Assembly (NCBI GenBank): GCA_949300325.1
Contig: CASGDQ010000026.1
Span: forward strand, 1 to 42,656
Length of the DNA: 42,656 nucleotides
Direction of reading: 5' to 3'
From: an uncultured Spirochaetales bacterium
GTDB taxonomy: Bacteria; Spirochaetota; Spirochaetia; Sphaerochaetales; Sphaerochaetaceae
The notes under the pieces were generated by a model. That model did not search any database, was not told where the DNA came from, and was given only the letters and a program-made list of their open reading frames with translations. Position 1 is the first letter of the stretch, and each line of letters starts with the position of its first letter. Positions 33,238 through 41,429 of this stretch are shown here, in pieces. The translations under genes were made by a program, and so were the position numbers.

Positions 33238-34215
33238 TCACTTTATCGTCTTTAAAAACTGGACCCTCTCCCATGCATCGCCGTCGGCACGGTTCTCCTG
33301 GGCCAGCAAGCCTGTGAATCCTGCGATATCCGAATAACCTTTCTTATCCATGAAGGCCTTGATGCCTTCATTCATTGCGGCAATCTCGCCAAAGCCCTTC
33401 TTGATCACAACTGAGCATATTTCAACCGCTTTGGCACCGGCAAGAAGCATCTTTACAGCAGTCTCCGCATCATGGATTCCTGTGTTGGCTGCTATGTCAA
33501 GCCCTACCTCTGCGCTCATCAAAGCTGTCCAGCGAAGCGTTTCTGCATACTCATCCTTGGATGAAAGCGGATTGGAATTTGTGAAACTCAAATTCTCAAG
33601 ATCTATATCAGGACGGAAAGCCCTGTTGAAAAGCACAAGCCCGTTGATTCCCGTCTCATCGAGCTTCTTTATCACATTGGAAAGGGATGAATAGCGGGAG
33701 CAGATCTTTATGGAAAGAGGACAAGGTATCCTTTTGCGTGCTGTTCTGGCGAATTCGAAAAGGTTCTTATCCACTTTCTCCCCCGGCACAGCGCTTTCCG
33801 ATGCGATCGGGTAATAATTGAGTTCGACCGCATCCGCTCCGCAATTGATGAAGCGGTCTGCATAATCGATCCAAGTGTTGATGCTGTTACAGTTTATTGA
33901 GGCGATGACCGGAATCGAAAGCTTTTTCTTAGCTTCGATAAGCAATTCCATATACTTGTCTATATAATAATCCTTGGCCATCGACTGGAAATATAAATCG
34001 CTGTCTGAATGTGTAAGATATTCCGATGCTTCGGCATGCTCTCTGGTGGCTTCCTTCTCCACCTGCTCCTCGAAAATGCTCTTGAGCACCACCGCACCTG
34101 CTCCAGCTTTCTCACATTTCTCAAGATTCTCAATATTGCTGGTAAGCGGGGATGACGCTATGATTATCGGGCTTGATAGCCTTATTCCCATGTACATCGT
34201 ATCTAATGAAGCCAT
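33238..34215 (-). CDS. Dihydroorotate dehydrogenase-like flavoprotein
   Basis: A 325-residue TIM-barrel FMN protein. SSPIIIASSPLTSNIENLEK is the PyrD-like N-terminus, SIKICSRYSS and VLFNRAF are the FMN/substrate strands, and NTGIHDAETAVKMLLAGAKAVEI is the phosphate-binding region. The usual PyrD catalytic stretch is replaced by ELNYYPI. No other pyrimidine gene is near, so true dihydroorotate oxidation is doubtful; this DHOD-like family has no settled role. AGGAGG precedes ATG, and a good promoter lies at 34239-34267. It heads an operon with the acyltransferase and the lipoprotein. Confidence 0.85.
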   Translation of the reverse strand: MASLDTMYMGIRLSSPIIIASSPLTSNIENLEKCEKAGAGAVVLKSIFEEQVEKEATREHAEASEYLTHSDSDLYFQSMAKDYYIDKYMELLIEAKKKLSIPVIASINCNSINTWIDYADRFINCGADAVELNYYPIASESAVPGEKVDKNLFEFARTARKRIPCPLSIKICSRYSSLSNVIKKLDETGINGLVLFNRAFRPDIDLENLSFTNSNPLSSKDEYAETLRWTALMSAEVGLDIAANTGIHDAETAVKMLLAGAKAVEICSVVIKKGFGEIAAMNEGIKAFMDKKGYSDIAGFTGLLAQENRADGDAWERVQFLKTIK

Positions 34216-34238
34216 TTCTTCCTCCTGGATTGTAACAG

Positions 34239-34267
34239 ATTATACCATGACGGATATATTTTTTCAC
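34239..34267 (-). promoter_or_regulatory. Promoter of the DHOD-like operon
   Basis: On the minus strand, GTGAAA (plus 34262-34267), a 17-base spacer and a perfect TATAAT (plus 34239-34244) precede the start by about 23 bases. Confidence 0.6.
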
Positions 34268-34299
34268 TTGTTTTAGTGATATGGCAAAACAAAAAATCA

Positions 34300-34320
34300 C
34301 GCCCCGCGGAATGCGGGGCG
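34300..34320 (-). terminator. Intrinsic terminator of the serA-serC-lrp operon
   Basis: CGCCCCGC-GGAAT-GCGGGGCG (34300-34320) is a perfect 8-bp stem. On the minus strand it is followed by TGATTTTTTG. Confidence 0.9.
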
Positions 34321-34338
34321 GATGAGTGCATGAACATT

Positions 34339-34794
34339 TCAGATTATGTACGGAACCATAAGGTTGTGGGATTGATATACGACAAAGGTTTCGACCTCCA
34401 GTATGTCGTCTATCTTCACGAGTTCATGCTTGAAGAAATCCAACAGCGACAGGTTCTCATCCTCGCAGATTATGAGCTGGACGATCAGATCGTATCTTCC
34501 GGTCACGACTGCGGCGCTAATGACTCCGCGAAGGGAGGAGAACTCCTCTGCTTTCCTCTCCAAGTCGAGCGTCTTCAGCTTCACCCCCATCATGACAACC
34601 TGCAGTCCCGGAATCTCCTCGGGATTGACCAGTCCGGTAATCCTCAGTATCCCCTCATCGATCATCTTGTTCACCCTGCTCCGCACGGTGTTTTCCGTGA
34701 TCATGAGCTCGTCGGCAATGGCTGAAAAAGCCTTACGGCCATCGCATAGCTGCTTGATTATCGCCTTGTTGGTATCATCAATCCTCTTAATCAT
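34339..34794 (-). CDS. Lrp/AsnC family transcriptional regulator
   Basis: A 151-residue regulator: an N-terminal winged helix (IDDTNKAIIKQLCDGRKAFS, recognition AIADELMITENTVRSRVNKM) and a C-terminal RAM (amino-acid binding) domain with VSAAVVTGRYDLIVQL-type strands. It is last in the serA-serC operon, whose stop overlaps its start region (a GTG at 34800 and ATG at 34794 are both possible; ATG has GGGTGA just before it). Lrp-type proteins often sense amino acids, so feedback on serine synthesis is the natural hypothesis. The autoregulated site is not identified. Confidence 0.9.
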   Translation of the reverse strand: MIKRIDDTNKAIIKQLCDGRKAFSAIADELMITENTVRSRVNKMIDEGILRITGLVNPEEIPGLQVVMMGVKLKTLDLERKAEEFSSLRGVISAAVVTGRYDLIVQLIICEDENLSLLDFFKHELVKIDDILEVETFVVYQSHNLMVPYII

Positions 34795-34796
34795 AA

Positions 34797-35876
34797 TCAC
34801 CCGTTCTTCCGTTCAAATTCCTTCATGAAATCCCTGAGGGCGATGACATCCTCAAGCGGGAGCGCATTGTAGACGCTGGCCCTGAGGCCTCCGACGCTCC
34901 TGTGCCCCTTAAGACCGAGCATGCCTGCCTTCGTGCTCTCTGATACAAACTGTTTTTCAAGCTCCTCGCTGGGGAGGCGGAAAACAATGTTCATCTTCGA
35001 CCTGTAGCGCGGATCGACTGGAGAGCGGAAGAAATCAGAGGAATCGATCACATCGTAGATGAGCTTGCTCTTTTCCTCCGCCCTCTTCTGCATTCCTTCT
35101 GCTCCACCATTCCTCTTTATCCATTCGAGCACGAGCTTGACGGCCCAGATGCTGAATACTGGAGGAGTATTGTAAAGCCCCTTGTCCTTAGCATGGAGGC
35201 CATAATCCATATAAGCGGTAAGCCCTTCGTTCCTCCTGTCAAGCATATCGTGCCGCATGATTATGAAAGTTGCGCCTGCAGGACCGAGATTCTTCTGCAC
35301 ACCTCCATAAATCATGGCGAACCTGCTGACATCGACAGGACGGGAAAGGATGTCGGAAGACATGTCGCAGATCAAAGGAACATCCCCCGTATCCGGGAAT
35401 TCCTGCCATTCGATTCCGCCGATCGTCTCGTTTGCACATATGTACATATAGCATGCGCCATCGGAAGGCTTGAGAGTCCTGGGATCGGGCAGCGTTGTAT
35501 AATTTCCTGCCTTGTCATCAAAAACGACATTGACAGAGCCCAGCTTCATCGCATCGGAGCAGGCCTTGTTGCTCCAGCTGCCAGTCTTCACATAATCGGC
35601 ATGCCTGTCCTTGAGGAGGAAGTTCATCGGAATCATCGTGAACTGGAGCGTGGCGCCTCCTCCAAGAAAGTAAACATCATAATTGTCAGGAATGCCCAAT
35701 AGCTCCCTGAAAAGCGCCAGACATCCGTCATACATCTCCTCGAACATGCCGCCGCGGTGGGAAGCCTCTATCATGGAAAGCCCCTGCCCTTCGTAATCGA
35801 CAATCTGATCCCTGAGCTGCTCCAGTACCTCCATAGGAAGCACGGACGGCCCTGCAAAGAAATTCTTTTTCCTCAT
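34797..35876 (-). CDS. serC: Phosphoserine aminotransferase
   Basis: A 359-residue PLP enzyme that makes phosphoserine from 3-phosphohydroxypyruvate and glutamate. NFFAGPSVLPMEVLE is the SerC N-terminus, and GQGLSMIEASHRG and GGGATLQF follow in the large domain. The PLP lysine lies in YGGVQKNLGPAG. GLKGHRSVGGLRASVYNA near the C-terminus is the substrate-binding signature that sets SerC apart from other class V aminotransferases. Its ATG overlaps the serA stop by four bases (ATGA), so it is translated with serA. Confidence 0.97.
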   Translation of the reverse strand: MRKKNFFAGPSVLPMEVLEQLRDQIVDYEGQGLSMIEASHRGGMFEEMYDGCLALFRELLGIPDNYDVYFLGGGATLQFTMIPMNFLLKDRHADYVKTGSWSNKACSDAMKLGSVNVVFDDKAGNYTTLPDPRTLKPSDGACYMYICANETIGGIEWQEFPDTGDVPLICDMSSDILSRPVDVSRFAMIYGGVQKNLGPAGATFIIMRHDMLDRRNEGLTAYMDYGLHAKDKGLYNTPPVFSIWAVKLVLEWIKRNGGAEGMQKRAEEKSKLIYDVIDSSDFFRSPVDPRYRSKMNIVFRLPSEELEKQFVSESTKAGMLGLKGHRSVGGLRASVYNALPLEDVIALRDFMKEFERKNG

Positions 35877-36760
35877 TTCAGCTTTCCCTCCTTGATAAGG
35901 CTATCTATCGTGTCATAAACCTCTTGTCCAATGCGGAGAAGATTCTCAACGCTGTTTGCTCCGACATGAGGGGTAAACGTGACATTGGCGCAGCTGAAAA
36001 GCGGATTTTCATCAGTCGGAGGCTCCGAGGAATAAACATCGGTGCAGAACCAAGAGATCTTGCCATCCTTAAGCGCCTGGGCCACATCGCCTTCATTGAC
36101 GCATTTGCCACGGCCTGTATTTATGATGACCGGTTTCTTTTCCATCTTTTCTATCAGCTGGGAGCAGATGATGTTCTCCGTCTCCTCCGTCAGCGGAAGA
36201 TGAAGCGAGATATAGTCCGCATTCTTGACCGCATCCAAGACTGTCGGCACCATGGTGGCAACCGGAGAGGATGAGACATATTTATCATATGCAACCACTT
36301 CCATTCCAAATGCCTTTGCTCTTTCGGCAACCTTTGTCGCTATATTGCCGATTCCAAGGAGAGCAAGGGTCTTGCCATACAGCTCGCTCCTTTTTGTCTT
36401 CTTGTTCCACTCGCCTTTCTTCATGGTCAGATCGTAATATACGAGATTGTTTGGAACACTGAGCATAAGGGCAAATGTAAGCTCCGCAACCGCAATCGCG
36501 CTTGACTTTGGAGTGTTGACCGCCAGGATCCCCTTTTCCTCACAATACTTTTTATCGATATTGTCCATCCCCACACCGCCGCGGATGATGAGCTTCAGGT
36601 TCTTAGCCTGATCGATGTAATCCTTGGTACATTTTGTCTTGCTTCTTACAAGCACGACATCGGCCTCTGCAAGGCGCGAAGTATCATCAGTGACTTCTCC
36701 AAAAACCTTCAGTTTGTCGGGAAGACTCTTATCAAATGCATCAGAAATCAGAATCAACAT
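35873..36760 (-). CDS. serA: D-3-phosphoglycerate dehydrogenase (short form, no ACT domain)
   Basis: A 295-residue NAD-dependent D-2-hydroxyacid dehydrogenase, first step of serine synthesis. LLGIGNIATKVAERAKAFGM is the dinucleotide fold. The catalytic Arg lies in INTGRGKCVNEGDV, the Glu in SSEPP and the His in TPHVGANS. It is shorter than E. coli SerA and has no C-terminal ACT or ASB domain, so serine feedback inhibition through ACT is not expected. Annotation as serA rests on the serC partner. GGAGA precedes ATG and a strong promoter lies upstream. Confidence 0.94.
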   Translation of the reverse strand: MLILISDAFDKSLPDKLKVFGEVTDDTSRLAEADVVLVRSKTKCTKDYIDQAKNLKLIIRGGVGMDNIDKKYCEEKGILAVNTPKSSAIAVAELTFALMLSVPNNLVYYDLTMKKGEWNKKTKRSELYGKTLALLGIGNIATKVAERAKAFGMEVVAYDKYVSSSPVATMVPTVLDAVKNADYISLHLPLTEETENIICSQLIEKMEKKPVIINTGRGKCVNEGDVAQALKDGKISWFCTDVYSSEPPTDENPLFSCANVTFTPHVGANSVENLLRIGQEVYDTIDSLIKEGKLK

Positions 36761-36789
36761 GGTTGGTCTCCTTATTATTTCCTACGAAA

Positions 36790-36818
36790 AGTATCTCATA
36801 TTGTTACGTATATGTCAA
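36790..36818 (-). promoter_or_regulatory. Promoter of the serA operon
   Basis: On the minus strand, a perfect TTGACA (plus 36813-36818), a 17-base spacer and GATACT (plus 36790-36795) lie about 30 bases before serA. Confidence 0.7.
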
Positions 36819-36899
36819 ATTTTTAATAAAGAATTAATAAATAATGCAAAAATAATAAATAAGAATTGTAAAAAATAAGAAAAAAAGGAGAAACAAAAA

Positions 36900-36915
36900 G
36901 CACCCCGGAGGGTGC
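36900..36915 (-). terminator. Intrinsic terminator of rpsU
   Basis: GCACCC-CGGA-GGGTGC (36900-36915) is a perfect stem. On the minus strand it is followed by TTTTTG just after the rpsU stop. Confidence 0.85.
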
Positions 36916-36920
36916 ATTGA

Positions 36921-37130
36921 TCAATATGCCTTGGAAGCGTGCATCTTCCTGACCTTCTTCATCTGCTTTCTTGCAAGAGCCTTGTTCTTGCGGTTCTTGA
37001 TGGTGGAGGGCTTTTCATAGAATTCACGCTTTTTCCATTCGCGGATGATACCTTCCTTCTCGACCATCCTCTTAAAGCGCTTGATCGATTTTTCCAAAGG
37101 TTCATTGTCATCTACTCTTACGTATGCCAT
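36921..37130 (-). CDS. rpsU: 30S ribosomal protein S21
   Basis: A 69-residue, very basic protein with the S21 pattern: a short N-terminal strand ([20 protein letters not shown]) and two helices rich in Lys and Arg ([20 protein letters not shown], then KQMKKVRK). S21 binds late to the 30S platform near the anti-Shine-Dalgarno. AGGAGGTGA precedes the start. Its -35 lies across the recJ stop codon upstream, and it has its own terminator, so it is a single-gene unit. Confidence 0.96.
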   Translation of the reverse strand: MAYVRVDDNEPLEKSIKRFKRMVEKEGIIREWKKREFYEKPSTIKNRKNKALARKQMKKVRKMHASKAY

Positions 37131-37174
37131 AATCCATTCACCTCCTTGCCATCCAAGTCTGGTTAAGCTCCAGT

Positions 37175-37204
37175 ATTATGAAGCTAACAGGCATATCTTG
37201 TCAA
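37175..37204 (-). promoter_or_regulatory. rpsU promoter
   Basis: On the minus strand, a perfect TTGACA (plus 37199-37204), an 18-base spacer and CATAAT (plus 37175-37180) are well formed. The -35 overlaps the recJ TGA. Confidence 0.7.
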
Positions 37205-39318
37205 CCCAGTTTATCCATTGCTGAAATCATAAGCTGCTTCTTTTCTATCCCTTTCCAGAAATTGATATCGGGAGAAAAGACCATCTCAACCTTGTCTCCA
37301 GCCTTGAAATACCCTTCTTCTTTGTCGTTGTCCCACCATAGCGCTGGGTAAATCTCATCCCCGATTTTCAAAGAGCACCGCAAGAAAGAACCTCCGTTCC
37401 GGTTCTGGAATACTTCATAGACCTCTGCTGCGGCAGTATAGAACTTAAGCGTTTCGTTTTCCTGTCCAAACGGCTCGAAGGCTTCCTTGAGCTTCCACAG
37501 CCGCGAATCAAAATACTGCTTGCTGATTTCGGCATCCACGAGGATATCCTCCTCAGGACCTGCAAGGTCTGCATCGCCGGCAAGCACAAATGACGACAGT
37601 TCGGCTTTGAATCTCTTGAGATTAGAGACATCCATCGAAAATCCTGCAGCGCAGCTATGCCCGCCGAAATCCTGGAACAGATGTGAAAAGTTATCTAAAA
37701 AAGCCCTTGCATCAAAACCCTTTGCAGTGCGCATGCTGGCGCTTATCCTCCCATCATCCATTCCAGCAAGGACGAGAACCGGTTTTTTGAATTCAGAAAG
37801 AAAGCGGGAAGCGATCGAGCCTGTAAGGCCGCGGGGGACACCGCCTTCGATCATTATCATCCTGTCCATGAAGAAGGAAAGAGAGGAAACGGCATCATCC
37901 CTCACCTTCTCCAAAGCCTCCTCTGTGTTTTTCTGCCTCTTCCTGTTCATATCCAAAAGCATCTCTCCAAGCTCTGCGATGCGGCTGGGATCCTTAGAGA
38001 GAAAAAATTCAAGGGCCACATCCGGACATCCCAATCGTCCGGATGAATTGATGACGGGAGCAAGGGTATAGGATATGTCCCTAGCTGTAAGCTTTTTTCC
38101 CAAAAGCTCAAGCCTGGAAAGGAGATACCGCAAGCTGTCGGAAGGATTTCTTTCCATCCTTCTCAATCCCATTTTAACAAAAAGCCTGTTCTCATCCCTT
38201 AAGGGCATGAGATCTGCGACGGTTCCAAGGGCAGCAAGGCTTATCAGCTCATCGATCCCTTCAAAAAGCTCCTTCTGCCTATAAATGGAAAAACTTCTGA
38301 AAAGCGATACCAGAGTTTCTATCTCCTTATCGCCTGCTTCATACAAAGGCGCCTTGGAAATAAGGGAGAGATCAAACAATGTGCGGCCTCGGACTGCAGG
38401 CATCACCTTTTCCATCTCACTACGCAAATCCATCAAAGAAACATCAACTGAATTGGAAAACGCTTTATTGAGCATCTTAAGCTCAACGGAGGCATCAAGC
38501 ACGAAGATAGGCTGGTTGCAATCCAAAAACTTCAATATCCTGCTTTTTCCAGCGTCGAACAGACCTATCGTAACCTCCTCGGTCATCCTGTCGATTTCAA
38601 TGAGATTCTCAAGCTTGACCGCATTGATCCTTACTGTATCGTTTCCAAGCGTGGCGTGCAGAAGGATGCAGCGGCTCTGATAAAGCGGAGTTCTCGAAAA
38701 GCGGAGGGCATAACAGGCCTTGAAGGCCACCATGCAACCCGCAAGACCGGAAAACGGATATCCGGAACCTTCGATTTTAGGATCCAGGATGGCCAGGGCC
38801 GGAGGAAACTCATCGCCTGCGATATGATGGTCCAAAACAATAACATCAACTCCCATATCCTCAAGCTTTTCAATTTCCTTTATCGCACTGATGCCGTTGT
38901 CCACCGTGATTAAAAGCGTATGGCCTTTTGCAATGATCTCATCCACCAGATCCATGGTGAGCCCGTACGGCTCGTCATCCATCGGCAGACGGTATGCCAC
39001 ATGTGCGGCCCCCAGGCGCTCAAGCTCCTTCACCATTATCGCGGTGGCGGTGATCCCATCAGTATCCCTGTCTCCGAAAACAAGAATGCTCTCCTCTTCC
39101 TCTATAGCCGAATTGATCCTTTCAACTACCGTAAACGAATCCTCAAAGAGAAACGGGGAGTGCTGATAAACGATGTCCTGCTCAAAAAAATACTTCAGAT
39201 CCTCCTTTGTCCTGAACCCTCTCCGCTCCAGAACCGTCGCAGTAAGAAGATCAAGGGAGAAATCCCCAGCAATACGGCGTACCATTGCGGCATCCGTAGG
39301 CCTCAACTGATGTTTCAT
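37201..39318 (-). CDS. recJ: Single-stranded-DNA-specific exonuclease RecJ
   Basis: A 705-residue 5'-3' exonuclease. Motif I is FGDRDTDG (residues 81-88, Arg in place of the usual Tyr of DYDxDG), motif II is TVDNGI (138-143), the DHH triad is VLDHHIAGDE (161-170) and GLAGCMVAFK follows (191-200). The next core motif, LAALGTVADLMPL, begins only at about residue 361, so roughly 150 residues separate two blocks normally about 30 apart. The DHHA1 domain has FGGHSCAAGFSM and an OB-like C-terminus follows. AAGGA lies about 10 bases before ATG. recO is 15 bases upstream, so the two are cotranscribed. Confidence 0.94.
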   Translation of the reverse strand: MKHQLRPTDAAMVRRIAGDFSLDLLTATVLERRGFRTKEDLKYFFEQDIVYQHSPFLFEDSFTVVERINSAIEEEESILVFGDRDTDGITATAIMVKELERLGAAHVAYRLPMDDEPYGLTMDLVDEIIAKGHTLLITVDNGISAIKEIEKLEDMGVDVIVLDHHIAGDEFPPALAILDPKIEGSGYPFSGLAGCMVAFKACYALRFSRTPLYQSRCILLHATLGNDTVRINAVKLENLIEIDRMTEEVTIGLFDAGKSRILKFLDCNQPIFVLDASVELKMLNKAFSNSVDVSLMDLRSEMEKVMPAVRGRTLFDLSLISKAPLYEAGDKEIETLVSLFRSFSIYRQKELFEGIDELISLAALGTVADLMPLRDENRLFVKMGLRRMERNPSDSLRYLLSRLELLGKKLTARDISYTLAPVINSSGRLGCPDVALEFFLSKDPSRIAELGEMLLDMNRKRQKNTEEALEKVRDDAVSSLSFFMDRMIMIEGGVPRGLTGSIASRFLSEFKKPVLVLAGMDDGRISASMRTAKGFDARAFLDNFSHLFQDFGGHSCAAGFSMDVSNLKRFKAELSSFVLAGDADLAGPEEDILVDAEISKQYFDSRLWKLKEAFEPFGQENETLKFYTAAAEVYEVFQNRNGGSFLRCSLKIGDEIYPALWWDNDKEEGYFKAGDKVEMVFSPDINFWKGIEKKQLMISAMDKLG

Positions 39319-39333
39319 CTATATCATTCCTTT

Positions 39334-40074
39334 CTATACCGTATTCCAAAGCCCCGTCTCAAGAGTCCTTATCCTCGAAGGGAAAACAATCTTCAGCAGA
39401 CGGAGCACATAACTGAAAATCCTATCGGTTTGTGCGGAGCTGATATTCAGCTGCAAAGAATCATGAAAAGGAAGCTCCAATGTCCTTGCTAGGAATTTTC
39501 TTGCATTCGGGGGAAGTATCATGGTTTGGGAAAAATCATCACAAGCCAGGCAGCAGACAACCCCTTCTGTGACATTATAGCCCAGAATCTCATCCTCATG
39601 ATAGTCCCTCTGGCATACCGGACAGGAATCAAAACCTCCGAGAATGCCGAATAGATTCAAAAAATGGACGATGAATGAGATTGCAACCCTCTTGTATCCC
39701 TGAAAGAGGCAAAGCGCGTCCAAGGCATCCACATAAAGCCTGTAAAGCTCTGCATCCGGAGATTTTGAAAGCATCACCAGCTCAGAAAAGAGCGAAGAGG
39801 CCATCATGAGATCCATATCTTCCAAAAGCACGTGCCTGTCAGCGATTATATCGGCATCTTTAAGCGAATACCTGTTGTGCTCCGGCATATGGTAAACAGA
39901 GAAGTTCCCCTCGCAATAAAGCGGTATCTGCAAGGCCTTTGAACTCTTCTGTGCCCCGTACACTATCACAGGAAAAAGTCCCATGGAAGGGGAAAAAAGC
40001 GTCAGGATCCTATCCCTCTCACCTTTCTTCTCGCTTTTTATCACCGATGCAAGACTTTTAACATCCCTTTCCAT
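39334..40074 (-). CDS. recO: DNA repair protein RecO
   Basis: A 246-residue recombination mediator that, with RecR, loads RecA on SSB-coated DNA. The N-terminal OB fold shows ASVIKSEKKGERDRILTLFS and GLFPVIVYGAQKSS; the C-terminal helical domain carries a four-cysteine zinc site (CPVC and CCLAC). The start ATG has no Shine-Dalgarno and follows TTGACA-18-TATCTT with the -10 ending 8 bases before ATG, so the message may be leaderless. It heads a recO-recJ unit, joining two enzymes of the RecFOR pathway. Confidence 0.93.
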   Translation of the reverse strand: MERDVKSLASVIKSEKKGERDRILTLFSPSMGLFPVIVYGAQKSSKALQIPLYCEGNFSVYHMPEHNRYSLKDADIIADRHVLLEDMDLMMASSLFSELVMLSKSPDAELYRLYVDALDALCLFQGYKRVAISFIVHFLNLFGILGGFDSCPVCQRDYHEDEILGYNVTEGVVCCLACDDFSQTMILPPNARKFLARTLELPFHDSLQLNISSAQTDRIFSYVLRLLKIVFPSRIRTLETGLWNTV

Positions 40075-40081
40075 GACTTTT

Positions 40082-40111
40082 AAGATACAAAGGCATGCCT
40101 TCCGGTGTCAA
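40082..40111 (-). promoter_or_regulatory. recO promoter, leaderless arrangement
   Basis: On the minus strand, a perfect TTGACA (plus 40106-40111), an 18-base spacer and TATCTT (plus 40082-40087) end 8 bases before the A of ATG (40074). No ribosome site is present. Confidence 0.6.
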
Positions 40112-40125
40112 TAAACAGACAACAG

Positions 40126-40154
40126 TGGAAATTCAACGTCCAAAGATATATATT
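40126..40154 (+). promoter_or_regulatory. Promoter of the DUF4105 gene, leaderless arrangement
   Basis: TGGAAA (40126-40131), a 17-base spacer (40132-40148) and TATATT (40149-40154) end 7 bases before the A of ATG at 40161. No Shine-Dalgarno is visible. Confidence 0.45.
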
Positions 40155-40160
40155 TAGCCT

Positions 40161-41429
40161 ATGAAGAAAATCCTCTTCCTTCTTGTATCGGTATTTTTGC
40201 TGCAGGCCGTTCTTGCCGCATCTTTTTCCTCCATGCCGCTCGACAATCCGTTTCCTTCTGAGGAAAACCTGCTGAAATTCGATTTTTCAAACGGGGACAA
40301 GGATCTTGGGGAATACAAAATAAATCTCATCACGATCGATACAGGAGACGAGGTCTACACCTATTTCGGCCATACGAGCCTGGAAGTCGTCACTCCCGAT
40401 CAAAACGATGTCTTCTTCGATTATGGCTTCTTTTCCTTCGATGACGGATTCTATCTTAATTTCGCTTTCGGACGGCTATATTACATGGTTGCCGCATCCC
40501 CTTCCTTTTTAAGAATGGCAGGATTCGACAATGAAAAAAGAACGGTCAGAACGGTTGAGCTGAAGCTGGATGATGCCCAAAAAGAAGGTATCATCAATTT
40601 TTTGAATTACAACATACAGCAGGAAAACCAAACATATCTATACCACTATTACAACGACAACTGCGCCACCAGGGTCAGGGATATCATAAACGCAGCCAGC
40701 GGCGGCCAGTTCAAGGCTTGGGCAAAAAACATACAAACAGGAATTACAAAAAGGGATGCGGCGGCAAAATATCTCGATAAGGATCTCTTCTTTTCGTTTA
40801 TTATCAATTATCTTGAAGGCCCCTATGTGGATGAGCCGATGGATCTTTACCAGGCGATGTATCTTCCTGAAATACTGGAAAAAGCTGTCAATGAATACCA
40901 GCATACGGAAAGCCATGTGCTCATGAGCGACAGCGTGCGGACGAAATACGCAAAAATCCCCTTCGGCCTGAAAATGTCCGTACTTTCAATACTATGCCTT
41001 TTTCTCTCATATTCCTCCGTTTTTTCAAAAAACAGGATATTGAGAAGAATTGCAAACATTGTGCTGGCACTGTTTTTCCTCTTCCTTTCAATCCTTTCTG
41101 CAGTACTTTTTTTCATGATGTTTTTCACGAACCATGATGTGACCTATCTGAATGCAAACATACTCTTCATCAATCCAGCTCTGATAGTATTTTTTGCAGA
41201 GTCGATTGTAGGAAAGAACTATAAAAAAAGAGGAAGGCTTTCCCTCCTCTTTCTTTCGATCATGTCCTGCGCACTGATCATAAAAGGCCTCTTTCCAATG
41301 GTGTTCATCCAAGAAAACCTCGCCTTCTATATGCTCATGGCTTCAATATATATTCCATACGCTGTCAAAGAGTCACTCTCGTACCATCAGAGCCATAAAG
41401 AGACGAGTACAGATGTTCTGGATCTGTGA
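40161..41429 (+). CDS. DUF4105 / Lnb-like membrane protein
   Basis: A 422-residue protein: a signal peptide or N-terminal anchor (MKKILFLLVSVFLLQAVLAA), a periplasmic DUF4105 domain (about residues 45-260) and five hydrophobic helices at the C-terminus (about 270-410). The domain has a papain-like pair, His71 (YFGHTSLEV) and Cys168 (YYNDNCATRVRDI). The same layout is known from Lnb, the lipoprotein N-acyltransferase of Bacteroides, so a role in lipoprotein or envelope acylation is possible but unproven here. The last 65 bases overlap the convergent carbamate kinase gene. Confidence 0.82.
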   Translation: MKKILFLLVSVFLLQAVLAASFSSMPLDNPFPSEENLLKFDFSNGDKDLGEYKINLITIDTGDEVYTYFGHTSLEVVTPDQNDVFFDYGFFSFDDGFYLNFAFGRLYYMVAASPSFLRMAGFDNEKRTVRTVELKLDDAQKEGIINFLNYNIQQENQTYLYHYYNDNCATRVRDIINAASGGQFKAWAKNIQTGITKRDAAAKYLDKDLFFSFIINYLEGPYVDEPMDLYQAMYLPEILEKAVNEYQHTESHVLMSDSVRTKYAKIPFGLKMSVLSILCLFLSYSSVFSKNRILRRIANIVLALFFLFLSILSAVLFFMMFFTNHDVTYLNANILFINPALIVFFAESIVGKNYKKRGRLSLLFLSIMSCALIIKGLFPMVFIQENLAFYMLMASIYIPYAVKESLSYHQSHKETSTDVLDL

